Origin: Lachnospiraceae bacterium | GTDB taxonomy: Bacteria; Bacillota; Clostridia; Lachnospirales; Lachnospiraceae | Direction: 5' to 3' | Assembly (NCBI GenBank): GCA_029006155.1 | Contig: JAQXGF010000008.1 | Coordinates: 60,111 to 124,110, forward strand | DNA length: 64,000 nucleotides | Part shown: piece after piece, positions 1 through 8,037 of the stretch | Numbering within the stretch: the stretch's first letter is position 1 | How the letters are laid out: the number at the start of each line of letters is the position of its first letter | Position numbers and translations under genes: made by a program | The notes under the pieces: model-generated | Seen by the model: only the letters and a program-made list of their open reading frames with translations | The model's database searches: none | Told to the model about the DNA's origin: nothing

Positions 1-1
1 G

Positions 2-1924
2 GAACAGGAGGAAAAGCGCATTGGAAATGCACAGCAGGAGCTGGAAAAACAGCAGGAGCTGTGGAAAACGCAGACGGAAGCTCTTCAGGATGTGGAAAAG
101 CGTCAGGCGCTCTGGGAGCAGAAGACAGCCGAGGAGCAGGAGCTGACAGCAGACTGGGCAGAGATGGGGGCGTTGCGGGCGCGCATGCAGGAGCTTGGCC
201 GTGCGGGAAAAGAGCTGCAGCAGCGTTATGCGGCAGTTCGGCAGGAATATGAAGAAAAGCATGCATACAGCGAAGCATTGCGCCAGGCATTTCTTGATGC
301 ACAGGCAGGATTTCTGGCACAGCAGCTTGCAGAAGGAGAGCCATGTCCCGTCTGTGGCTCCAGGTCACACCCGTCGCCGTGTCATCTGAGGCAGGATGCA
401 CGCACGCTGTCAAGGGAAGCGGTCGATCAGGCGGAACAGGCGACGGAACAGCTGCGGGCGTTGCAGGAAACTCTTGCAGGTAAAGCAAAAGAAGCCGGTG
501 CGCAGTGGAACGAAAAAAAAGAGACGCTGGCAGAGATGAGCCGTCGACTGTTGCAGCGGATGCAGAAAAATATTTCCGATTTGCCGGAAAAGCCTTCTTT
601 TGCAGAGGCAGAACAGTTGCTTGATGCGTGGCGTCAGGCGATCCGAACAGAGGGGCGGCAGATTGAAAAAGACAGTGCACAGTTATCACGGCTTCGTTTA
701 TTGCTGGAACAGGCGGAGGGGCAGGGAAAACAGCTGCAGGCCGGGCGGGAGCAGGCGCAGGAGCGGCTCCGGATGGCGATAGCTGCGTGTGAGGGAAGCA
801 GATCTGAGCTTGCAAGCCTCCAGACATCGACAGATTTTCCGGATGAGCGGGCTGCGGCAGCTGCGCTTGCACAGGCGAAGCGGCAGAAGGAAGAACAGGA
901 GCAGAAATGGCAGGCGGCAAAGCAGGAGGCAGATACGGCGACACAGCAGAAAAGCGATGTGGAGGCACTGCTCCGTCGTTATAAGGAGGAACTGCCGGAG
1001 CAGCAGAAGCTGTTTGCAGAACGGCAGGCATTGTATCAGCAGGAGCTTTTGAGGCAGCAGATTCCGGAGGCGGAATGGAAGGCGCTGGCCGGCCGGTATC
1101 ACCGGGAGCAGGAGCAGCAGTTCCGGGAACGGGTCGAGGTGCATCGCCTAAGGATGGAGACAGCCAGAGAACTTGCAGCAGCTGCGCAGAAGGGGATCGG
1201 CGGAAAGGCACAGCCGGAGATGGAGACGATCCGGGCACAGATCCTAAGGGCAGAACAGCAGTTTCAGAAAGCGCAGGAACGACAGGAGGCGGCACAGCAG
1301 CAATACCGGGAAAACAGTGCAGTACTTTCGGAGCTTTGGCCAAAGCTTGCAAAGCGGCAACAGCTGGTCGAAGAGCATGCACGCCTGGATACCCTGTACC
1401 GGATGGCTTCCGGTAATGTCAGTGGTGCGCGGATGGATCTGGAGACCTACGTGCAGCGCTATTATCTGGAACATATTCTGCGTGCGGCAAACCGGCGGTT
1501 TTACGAGATGTCTGCCGGACAGTTTGAACTGCGGATGTATGAGCTGGAAAAGGCCGGAGAGGGAAAGAACCGGGGGCTGGATCTGATGGTATATTCCAAT
1601 GTGACGGGGAAGGAGCGGGAGGTACGGACACTCTCCGGAGGCGAGTCCTTTATGGCAGCTTTGTCACTTGCACTGGGACTGGCGGATCAGATTCAGGAAA
1701 GCTCATCGGCCATCCAGCTGGATATGATGTTTATCGATGAGGGATTTGGATCACTGGATGAACATTCCCGGAATCAGGCTGTGCGTGTGCTGCAGGAGAT
1801 GGCAGGAGGCTCCCGGCTGATCGGAATCATTTCCCATGTGACCGAGCTGAAGCAGGAGATCGAGGACCAGCTGCTCGTCCAAAAAGATGAGACCGGCAGC
1901 CATGTCCGCTGGCAGATCAGTTGA
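2..1924 (+). CDS. sbcC: SbcC exonuclease subunit, 5'-truncated by window edge
   Basis: C-terminal part (about 640 codons) of SbcC, the SMC-like ATPase of the SbcCD nuclease that opens hairpins and processes DNA ends. The frame is open from base 2, so the GTG at 92 in the ORF track is not the start. Seen: a long Gln/Glu-rich coiled coil interrupted by the zinc-hook motif (CPVCGSRSHPSP), then the ABC signature LSGGE and the Walker B/D-loop MMFIDEGFGSLDEHS near the C terminus. The partner sbcD would lie upstream, outside the window. The hook and C-terminal ATPase lobe make the identification secure; only the N-terminal Walker A lobe is missing. Confidence 0.95.
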   Translation, partial: EQEEKRIGNAQQELEKQQELWKTQTEALQDVEKRQALWEQKTAEEQELTADWAEMGALRARMQELGRAGKELQQRYAAVRQEYEEKHAYSEALRQAFLDAQAGFLAQQLAEGEPCPVCGSRSHPSPCHLRQDARTLSREAVDQAEQATEQLRALQETLAGKAKEAGAQWNEKKETLAEMSRRLLQRMQKNISDLPEKPSFAEAEQLLDAWRQAIRTEGRQIEKDSAQLSRLRLLLEQAEGQGKQLQAGREQAQERLRMAIAACEGSRSELASLQTSTDFPDERAAAAALAQAKRQKEEQEQKWQAAKQEADTATQQKSDVEALLRRYKEELPEQQKLFAERQALYQQELLRQQIPEAEWKALAGRYHREQEQQFRERVEVHRLRMETARELAAAAQKGIGGKAQPEMETIRAQILRAEQQFQKAQERQEAAQQQYRENSAVLSELWPKLAKRQQLVEEHARLDTLYRMASGNVSGARMDLETYVQRYYLEHILRAANRRFYEMSAGQFELRMYELEKAGEGKNRGLDLMVYSNVTGKEREVRTLSGGESFMAALSLALGLADQIQESSSAIQLDMMFIDEGFGSLDEHSRNQAVRVLQEMAGGSRLIGIISHVTELKQEIEDQLLVQKDETGSHVRWQIS

Positions 1925-1977
1925 GAAAACGGACATATTTTCATAAAAATTTCGTAATAATTGGTGGAAACTGCTAC

Positions 1978-2006
1978 TTGACGAATATCGTGATGATTGT
2001 TATAGT
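1978..2006 (+). promoter_or_regulatory. sigma-A promoter of the dnaJ-like gene
   Basis: TTGACG, 17-bp spacer, TATAGT, about 130 bp upstream of the J-domain gene. No CIRCE element is seen here, unlike lon. Confidence 0.6.
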
Positions 2007-2057
2007 ATACATAGAACAAATGGAATGTTCGGATGCTCAGTGATTGATTTTAGTGAG

Positions 2058-2107
2058 CAGGCAATCAGGCAAGGCCCAAAGCGGATTGCGAATGTCCGCT
2101 TTACATA
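2058..2107. repeat. dispersed palindromic repeat, copy 1
   Basis: Contains GCGGATTGCGAATGTCCGC, an imperfect hairpin (GCGGAT/GTCCGC around TGCGAAT). Related copies lie near 10627-10651 and 28531-28582. It lies in the transcribed leader between the promoter and the J-domain gene. Confidence 0.5.
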
Positions 2108-2137
2108 TAACAGCTGTGCGATTGGAAGGTGACAGAT

Positions 2138-3259
2138 ATGGCAGCAAAGAGAGATTATTACGAAGTGCTCGGTGTCAGGAAGGATGCCGATGAAAATACA
2201 ATTAAAAAAGCATACCGCAAACTGGCGAAGAAGTATCATCCGGATTCCAATGCCGGGGATGCCAGTGCAGAGCAGAAGTTCAAGGAAGTCACAGAGGCTT
2301 ACAATGTGCTCAGCGATAAAGAAAAACGGAAACTTTACGATCAGTTCGGACATGCGGCATTTGACGGAAGTGCACCGGAGGGCGGCTATGCAGGCGCCGG
2401 GAACGGTGCAGGTTTTGGCGGCGGCTTCCATGGTTTCGGCGGTGGAAACAATGGCGGCTATCAGGAGTACCATTTTGAAGGCGGCGACATGGACGACATT
2501 TTGAAGCAGATGTTCGGCGGCGCGGGCGGATTTGGCAGCAGAAAAGGCTCCAGGCGCAGCTCCGGCGGTTTTCATGGCTTCGGCGGTGGCGATGGCGGCT
2601 TCTATCAGTACGGAAACGGTGCAGATTCTGGCAGCTACAGCGGTTTCTCGGATGATGGATTTGGTGGGTTCCATGGCTTTGGCGGAGGTTATGATGAGAA
2701 TGGGCAGGATCTGCATGCAGATGTGTCGATCAGCTTTGACGAGGCGGCCTTTGGGTGTGACAAGCGCATCACGCTCACGGATGGTCAGGGTGGCCCTGCG
2801 AAAACGCTGCAGGTACACATCCCGGCAGGTATCGATACCGGCAAGAGTGTCCGCCTGCGTGGCAAAGGCATGCCGGGTATCGGAAAAGGAGCACCGGGCG
2901 ATCTGCTGCTGCGTGTGACCGTCGGTGAGAAGCCGGGCTTTGAGCGGAAAGGATCCGATGTATACACGACCGTCCAGATTCCGTTTACGACTGCCGTGTT
3001 CGGCGGCGAGGCCGTCGTGCCGACTTTGTATGGCAATGTCGTCTGCAAGATCCGCGAAGGTACACAGTCCGGTACGAAGATCCGCTTGAGAGGCAAGGGC
3101 ATCGTATCGATGAAGGACGCATCTGTTCACGGCGACCAGTATGCAGTCGTTCAGATCGAAGTACCGAAGCACCTAAGCGAGGAGGCAAAGCGGAAGCTGC
3201 ATGAATTCGAGGACGCAGTCGATGGGACGACCCGGACGAGACAGAGAGGGGCAGCATAA
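2138..3259 (+). CDS. DnaJ-like co-chaperone lacking the zinc finger (CbpA/type B Hsp40)
   Basis: J-domain protein that would stimulate DnaK ATPase and deliver unfolded clients. Start chosen at ATG 2138 because GGAAGGTG sits 7 nt upstream; the GTG at 2129 overlaps that RBS. About 373 aa: J domain (residues 4-70) with the HPD motif (YHPDSNAG), a very long Gly/Phe-rich region (about 75-195) with repeated 'GFHGFGGG'-type units, and a DnaJ C-terminal substrate domain (about 200-355). The CxxCxGxG zinc-finger repeats of true DnaJ are absent, so this is a type B protein rather than the main DnaJ. It has its own promoter and is not linked to dnaK/grpE. Confidence 0.88.
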   Translation: MAAKRDYYEVLGVRKDADENTIKKAYRKLAKKYHPDSNAGDASAEQKFKEVTEAYNVLSDKEKRKLYDQFGHAAFDGSAPEGGYAGAGNGAGFGGGFHGFGGGNNGGYQEYHFEGGDMDDILKQMFGGAGGFGSRKGSRRSSGGFHGFGGGDGGFYQYGNGADSGSYSGFSDDGFGGFHGFGGGYDENGQDLHADVSISFDEAAFGCDKRITLTDGQGGPAKTLQVHIPAGIDTGKSVRLRGKGMPGIGKGAPGDLLLRVTVGEKPGFERKGSDVYTTVQIPFTTAVFGGEAVVPTLYGNVVCKIREGTQSGTKIRLRGKGIVSMKDASVHGDQYAVVQIEVPKHLSEEAKRKLHEFEDAVDGTTRTRQRGAA

Positions 3260-3393
3260 TTTTGCTGTGCGTAACTGAGGATTGAGGGGGCCGGCAGCCT
3301 AGGTATCAAAGTGGCAGAGCTGGATTGGGAATATCTGATTTTCCTCAAATGGCCGCGAAGCAGTCAATGAAAATGAAAAATTGTAAATAAAAG

Positions 3394-3447
3394 AGGTCAT
3401 AACCGGAAAATGGTGGTAAAATACCAGAGAAGGGTTATGGCCTTTTT
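3394..3447 (+). terminator. intrinsic terminator after the dnaJ-like gene
   Basis: AGGTCATAACC pairs with GGTTATGGCCT (one G-U) across a 28-nt loop, followed by TTTTT. The rest of the 3260-3664 gap shows no convincing gene. Confidence 0.7.
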
Positions 3448-3664
3448 ACTTTTTATCCAAACAGGGTGATATTGGAAAACATCAGAATTGTGGTATCGAT
3501 AGATGACACTTACTAAGACAAATGCCAGAAGAGTGTCTGCATATAGCAGAAAATAATGGATTTTACAGTTTGCCTTCTGGAAAATACTGTGTATGATCGT
3601 TTACTAATAATACAGAAATGAAGATATGAATTATAATAAAAATGATAGAAAAGAGGAAAATACT

Positions 3665-4483
3665 ATGCAGTATCAGGTACTAAACGTAACGACAGGAACC
3701 GCCCCCGCACCGGCGAAACTCTACACCTATTTTCTGGACAATTCTCCGGAGATTGATCCGGACCGAGTCCGTCCGGTGATCGTGCTCTGTCCGGGCGGCG
3801 GCTATCGTATGACTTCCGACCGGGAGGCAGAAGGGGTGGCGATGCAGTTTCTGGCAGCCGGTATCCATGTCGCGATCCTGCGCTATACGGTAGCGCCGCA
3901 GGGCGAGTATCCGCAGGCACTCCGCGAGGTGGCGTGGTCTGTGGCACATATCCGGGCGCATGCCGCGCAGTATCATGTGGATCCGGATAAAATTCTCGTG
4001 ATGGGATTTTCCGCAGGTGGACATCTGGCAGCGTCCTATGGCATGTTCTGGAAGAATCATACCTTTTTAGCAGAAGAGCTCAGTGTATCGTCTGAGCAGC
4101 TTCGCCCGAACGGAATGATCCTCGGCTACCCGGTCATCACATCCGGAGAAAAGGCGCATCGGGATTCTTTTGTTGCCCTGCTTGGTGACCGCTACGATGC
4201 GCTCGTAGAAGAGATGTCTTTAGAGCATCAGGTCAGCGTTGATACGCCACCGACCTTCCTCTGGCACACCGAGACCGACGAGCTCGTTCCGGTCGAGAAT
4301 TCCATGTATCTGTTCGGAGCACTGCACACCCACCACATCCCGGTCGAAATGCACATCTACCCGACCGGGGAACACGGCTTAAGCCTCGCAAACGAAGAGA
4401 CCCGTCGCAACGACGGCAGCGGCATCGTCCCGGCCTGCCAGAGCTGGATAAAGATGGCAGTGGATTGGGTGAAGCGGCTGTAG
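3665..4483 (+). CDS. alpha/beta hydrolase, acetyl-esterase/BD-FAE type
   Basis: Predicted cytoplasmic esterase of about 272 aa; no signal peptide. Start at ATG 3665 (MQYQVL), preceded by GAGGAAAATACT; the upstream ATG at 3626 adds an Asn/Lys-rich lead with no better RBS. Motifs: oxyanion loop PGGGY (residues ~40-45), nucleophile elbow GFSAGGH (~112-118), acid in HTETDELVP and catalytic His in GEHGLSL near the C terminus. This layout matches small carbohydrate (acetyl-xylan/feruloyl) esterases or acetylesterases such as those next to glycoside hydrolases; here no glycosidase is adjacent, so the substrate is open. Monocistronic, followed by its own terminator. Confidence 0.85.
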   Translation: MQYQVLNVTTGTAPAPAKLYTYFLDNSPEIDPDRVRPVIVLCPGGGYRMTSDREAEGVAMQFLAAGIHVAILRYTVAPQGEYPQALREVAWSVAHIRAHAAQYHVDPDKILVMGFSAGGHLAASYGMFWKNHTFLAEELSVSSEQLRPNGMILGYPVITSGEKAHRDSFVALLGDRYDALVEEMSLEHQVSVDTPPTFLWHTETDELVPVENSMYLFGALHTHHIPVEMHIYPTGEHGLSLANEETRRNDGSGIVPACQSWIKMAVDWVKRL

Positions 4484-4551
4484 GAGCTTTGGCAAAGGGA
4501 CAGATATTTGCGTACAATGAAATATAGATCAATATAAAAGAAACAGCGATA

Positions 4552-4579
4552 AAAGAGGATCAGAGATGGTCCTCTTTTT
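4552..4579 (+). terminator. intrinsic terminator after the esterase
   Basis: AAAGAGGA pairs with TCCTCTTTTT across a 10-nt loop, followed by a T run. Confidence 0.75.
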
Positions 4580-4703
4580 ATATGGAAAAGTTTTAGAAAT
4601 TCTAATTTTGATTGCTCAGTAAAACAGTTTGCTTTTTATCGCGTAGCAGGTCACAGCCGTGAAAATATACAAAAAACGTGAGAATTTTCTACAAGTCCAT
4701 CAA

Positions 4704-4732
4704 TTGTCACAGAAAATGATATAGTTTATAAT
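4704..4732 (+). promoter_or_regulatory. sigma-A promoter of the Ig/BIG2 surface protein
   Basis: TTGTCA, 17-bp spacer, TATAAT, ending 56 bp before the start codon. Confidence 0.7.
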
Positions 4733-4788
4733 TCTGTCAAGAGACAAATTCAGGCATTGAATTTGTGGTAAAAAAAGGAGGAAAGGGT

Positions 4789-7700
4789 ATGAGGAAGAAA
4801 CTGGCATTTGCCCTGGCGCTGGCTATGGCAGTCACATCCGTTCCGGTAAACGGGCTTGTGGGGTACGCGGAGGAAATGACAGAAGATGTGGAAGCAGGAG
4901 AGGCTCTGGATGAGATTATTTCCGAGGATGATTTCGAGGGTGGTGTTACCAAAGATATTCTGGGGCGTGTGGATACGGAAGAAGCAGGAGAGCCGGTGGA
5001 GCAGCAGGCGGAGACCGGAGAGCCAGCGTTTATTGAGTCTGTGGAAGTGATGGCAGAGAAAGCTGATGATCCGGAAGATTATGAGAATACACGGGTGGAA
5101 CTTAAGGTGGAGCCGAATGAAGAGGTCACTCTGGATTCCGGGAAACAGGCGGAAGAGGGAGAAAACCTGAGCTATATATGGTATGACTTTAACGATTCGG
5201 ATCAGCCTGAGGAAATCACTGAAGCGACAGGTCAACCGACTTATAAACTGATAGCAGATCATAATAAAAAAATCCGCTGTGAAGTAACAAAAGATGGTCA
5301 GACAATCTTTGCAAAAGAGTTTACAGTTACAGTAAATACTGGGTTGGAGATTGAAAGCGATGATGATTATGAAAACTATGATACTGAGCAGATAGTGCAG
5401 CTGAATGGGTCAGTTATCTTGAAACCGGTGGTAACGGTAGCAGACGGAATTGGTCTGCATTATCAGTGGTATGAGAAGAATGACGGAGAAGAGTACGCAC
5501 TCATCAATGGAGCAGATCAAGCCGAATATCAGGTAAATGCATGTATGACTACTGCAGATTATTTCCGTTGCGTGGTGACAGATGATTATGGAAATTCAGA
5601 GGACTGGGTCTGCAGAGTGATCGTTCGGACGTTGAATATCAACGAACGTACTAAGACGGTCATTGGATTAAAGCCGGAGGACAGTACAGTTTTGCAGGTG
5701 TTTGCAAGTTCATTGATACCTGATGCAGCGCTTCGCTATCAGTGGTTCAAATATAACGATACAGCAGGAAATTGGGATCTGTTGGAAAATGAGAATGCTG
5801 CCACGCTGGAAGTTGGCGCTTTAGACTGTGGGTATGCAGAGTATGAGTGCAAAGTCAGTGACGGATTTGACGAAACCGCTGTAGAGTTTGATATTTGGGT
5901 AAGTGCCGGAATGTGGGCAGATGCAGAAGAGGAGGAAGTTTTTGTAAAGGCAGGCGAAGCAGTTACATTGCGTGTGATTGCTTCATCAGATTATCCGGAT
6001 AAATATCCAATTAGATATCAGTGGTACAATGAAATGGATGAAGAAATTGCAGGAGCTACAGAGGCAAGTTATACCGTACCACCAGTTGCAAATCCGGACA
6101 GGGCGTCTTATGGATACTATTGCAGAGTATCAGATGGTTATAATTCTGAGACGCTGCGGTATACTGTTTATATTGATACAGGGTTGTCTGTGTCAGCAAA
6201 TAATGTATGGGTATCAGCCGGAGCTGCAGCAGAATTGAAGGTAGAGGCAAGTACAGAAGATGCCTATGGTCCGTTGAAGTATGAGTGGCGGGCATTGACA
6301 TGGGATGAAGAAGGAGAATACTGGCGCTGGAAGCGAATTGCAAATGATGGATCTGCGTATGTAGTGGCAAACGTACAGAAGCTGCAGAGATATTGTTGCA
6401 CCGTATCCGATAAACTGACTTCAAAGGATGTATACATGAGTGTTGGTTTATTAAAAGAACGCGAGGAATATGGTCTGGACTTTGAGGGTGCAAAATTATT
6501 AAAGTCAGGAGAAGAGAATACGGCAACCATTACAATGCCTGGAACATCCGTGTATTTTAAATTTGTACCGGAAAGATCCGGAGAATGGAAGCTGTATTCC
6601 CAGTCTGATGAGGACGCGAGAGCATATCTGTACGATGGTGAAAGAAATGAACTGGCAGAGAATGACGATGATCCATATGGAAAGAATAACAATTTTGGCA
6701 TAACTTGCAGACTTATACAGGGCAGGACATACTATTTACGATGTGAGTACTATAGCGAAAGTGCTGTTGGTACCTACAAAATAATGGCAAAATTCATTGA
6801 GGATGGCAAGTCTGAGCATAAATGGGAAGAAGTTAAAGTCATAAAAAAGCCAGACTGTGAGACAGAAGGTAAAAAGCTTTGGAGATGCAAAGATTGCTAT
6901 GAAGAATTTACGGAAGAAGTACCGGCTCTCGGTCACGCATATCCGGAAACATGGACTGTCCGCAAGACGGCTACCTGTCTGGAAGATGGCATGGAATACC
7001 GTACCTGCAGCCGTTGCGGCAAAGAAGAGACCAGAACGATCAAGGCGGTCGGATCTCACCAGTTCGGCGCTTATGCAGTAACAAAGCAACCGACCGTTCT
7101 TGAGACGGGCATTCAGACCAGAACCTGTACGGTATGCCATACAACAGAGAATGCAGAGATCGCAAGACTGAATGGAGTCATCCATCTGACGACCAAGAAG
7201 CTTCCGCTTCAGGTGAAGAAAAATGTACAGCTGAGCCGTATTCTGAAGGATCTGACGGCTGGTGATTCGATCGCTTCCTGCGTGAGCAGCAAGCCGAAAG
7301 TAGCGACGGTCGACAATAGTGGAAAAGTAGTCGCAAAATCTGCCGGAACGACCGTTGTGACGATCACACTTGCAAGTGGTGTTTCGGATAAAGTGACGAT
7401 CGTGGTACAGAAGAAGAAGGTAGCAGCTTCAGCGATCACGAATGTCTCGAAAACACTGAAACTGAAGCTGGGAGAAAAATATACTCTGGCCCCGGTCATC
7501 AATCCGATTACGACGGCAGATAAGGCAAACTACAGCTCTTCCAATAAGAAGATTGCGACGGTCAGCAAGAAAGGCGTCATTACCGCAAAGAAATCCGGAA
7601 CCGCAAAGATCACGGTCAAAGCCGGAAAGAAAAAGGTCACAGTCAAAGTGACAGTAGAAAAAGTGGCGCCGACCGGAATGAATGGTGTACCGGTCAGCAA

Positions 7701-7905
7701 GACGCTGAAAAAAGGAAAATCCTTCACGATCAAGCCGAAGCTGACCCCGTCCGGAGCAGAGGCAAAGATTACCTACAGCAGCTCTGATAAAAAGGTAGTA
7801 ACAGTGAATGCAAAGGGTAAGGTAACAGCAAAAAAGGCCGGGACAGCGACCATCACGGTGAAAGCCGGAGGTGTTACAAAGACCTGCGTGGTTACGGTAA
7901 AATAA
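4789..7905 (+). CDS. secreted multidomain surface protein: Ig-like repeats, PPC-like, CxxC hairpins, BIG2 tail
   Basis: 1038 aa, exported. Start at ATG 4789 (AAAGGAGGAAAGGGT upstream), giving MRKKLAFALALAMAVTSVP, a signal peptide; the track GTG at 4765 is too early. Domains in order: acidic linker; about five Ig-like modules recognisable by 'YQWY...Y.C.V.D' (residues ~85-540); a PPC-like beta domain (~557-670); two or three CxxC-x-n-CxxC hairpins of the 'CSRCGKEETR' type (~680-790); three BIG2 domains with the 'SSSNKKIATVSKKGVITAKK' signature to the end. No LPXTG or membrane anchor, so attachment is probably non-covalent. The CxxC plus BIG2 tail is closely related to that of the 51.8-58.1 kb gene. 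Codons of the Ig portion are AT-richer than both ends. Binding target unknown. Confidence 0.8.
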   Translation: MRKKLAFALALAMAVTSVPVNGLVGYAEEMTEDVEAGEALDEIISEDDFEGGVTKDILGRVDTEEAGEPVEQQAETGEPAFIESVEVMAEKADDPEDYENTRVELKVEPNEEVTLDSGKQAEEGENLSYIWYDFNDSDQPEEITEATGQPTYKLIADHNKKIRCEVTKDGQTIFAKEFTVTVNTGLEIESDDDYENYDTEQIVQLNGSVILKPVVTVADGIGLHYQWYEKNDGEEYALINGADQAEYQVNACMTTADYFRCVVTDDYGNSEDWVCRVIVRTLNINERTKTVIGLKPEDSTVLQVFASSLIPDAALRYQWFKYNDTAGNWDLLENENAATLEVGALDCGYAEYECKVSDGFDETAVEFDIWVSAGMWADAEEEEVFVKAGEAVTLRVIASSDYPDKYPIRYQWYNEMDEEIAGATEASYTVPPVANPDRASYGYYCRVSDGYNSETLRYTVYIDTGLSVSANNVWVSAGAAAELKVEASTEDAYGPLKYEWRALTWDEEGEYWRWKRIANDGSAYVVANVQKLQRYCCTVSDKLTSKDVYMSVGLLKEREEYGLDFEGAKLLKSGEENTATITMPGTSVYFKFVPERSGEWKLYSQSDEDARAYLYDGERNELAENDDDPYGKNNNFGITCRLIQGRTYYLRCEYYSESAVGTYKIMAKFIEDGKSEHKWEEVKVIKKPDCETEGKKLWRCKDCYEEFTEEVPALGHAYPETWTVRKTATCLEDGMEYRTCSRCGKEETRTIKAVGSHQFGAYAVTKQPTVLETGIQTRTCTVCHTTENAEIARLNGVIHLTTKKLPLQVKKNVQLSRILKDLTAGDSIASCVSSKPKVATVDNSGKVVAKSAGTTVVTITLASGVSDKVTIVVQKKKVAASAITNVSKTLKLKLGEKYTLAPVINPITTADKANYSSSNKKIATVSKKGVITAKKSGTAKITVKAGKKKVTVKVTVEKVAPTGMNGVPVSKTLKKGKSFTIKPKLTPSGAEAKITYSSSDKKVVTVNAKGKVTAKKAGTATITVKAGGVTKTCVVTVK

Positions 7906-7910
7906 ACCAC

Positions 7911-7938
7911 TTGCAAAATCTGCATTTCGTGCTACAAT
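7911..7938 (+). promoter_or_regulatory. possible sigma-A promoter upstream of lon
   Basis: TTGCAA, 16-bp spacer, TACAAT. It precedes a terminator-like hairpin and the CIRCE element, so it may not be the main lon promoter. Confidence 0.4.
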
Positions 7939-7948
7939 AGAACAATAA

Positions 7949-7977
7949 AAAGGCGAATTTATACAGTTCGCCCTTTT
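7949..7977 (+). terminator. intrinsic terminator between surface protein and lon
   Basis: AAAGGCGAA pairs with TTCGCCcTTTT across a short loop, followed by a T-rich stretch. Confidence 0.65.
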
Positions 7978-7990
7978 ATTTAAATATAGA

Positions 7991-8017
7991 TTAGCACTCG
8001 ATAAAGACGAGTGCTGA
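7991..8017 (+). promoter_or_regulatory. CIRCE element (HrcA operator) of lon
   Basis: TTAGCACTC, 9-nt spacer, GAGTGCTGA: the classical CIRCE inverted repeat with one deviation in the right arm (consensus GAGTGCTAA). It lies 20 bp before the lon start codon, where HrcA would block transcription until heat shock. Confidence 0.9.
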
Positions 8018-8037
8018 CAAATGAGGAGGGGACATAC

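Noticed and set aside
2000-3172. 390-aa minus-strand ORF opposite the dnaJ-like gene
   Set aside because: Low-complexity Ala/Ile/Cys-rich mirror of the Gly-rich region; the plus strand encodes a clear J-domain protein.
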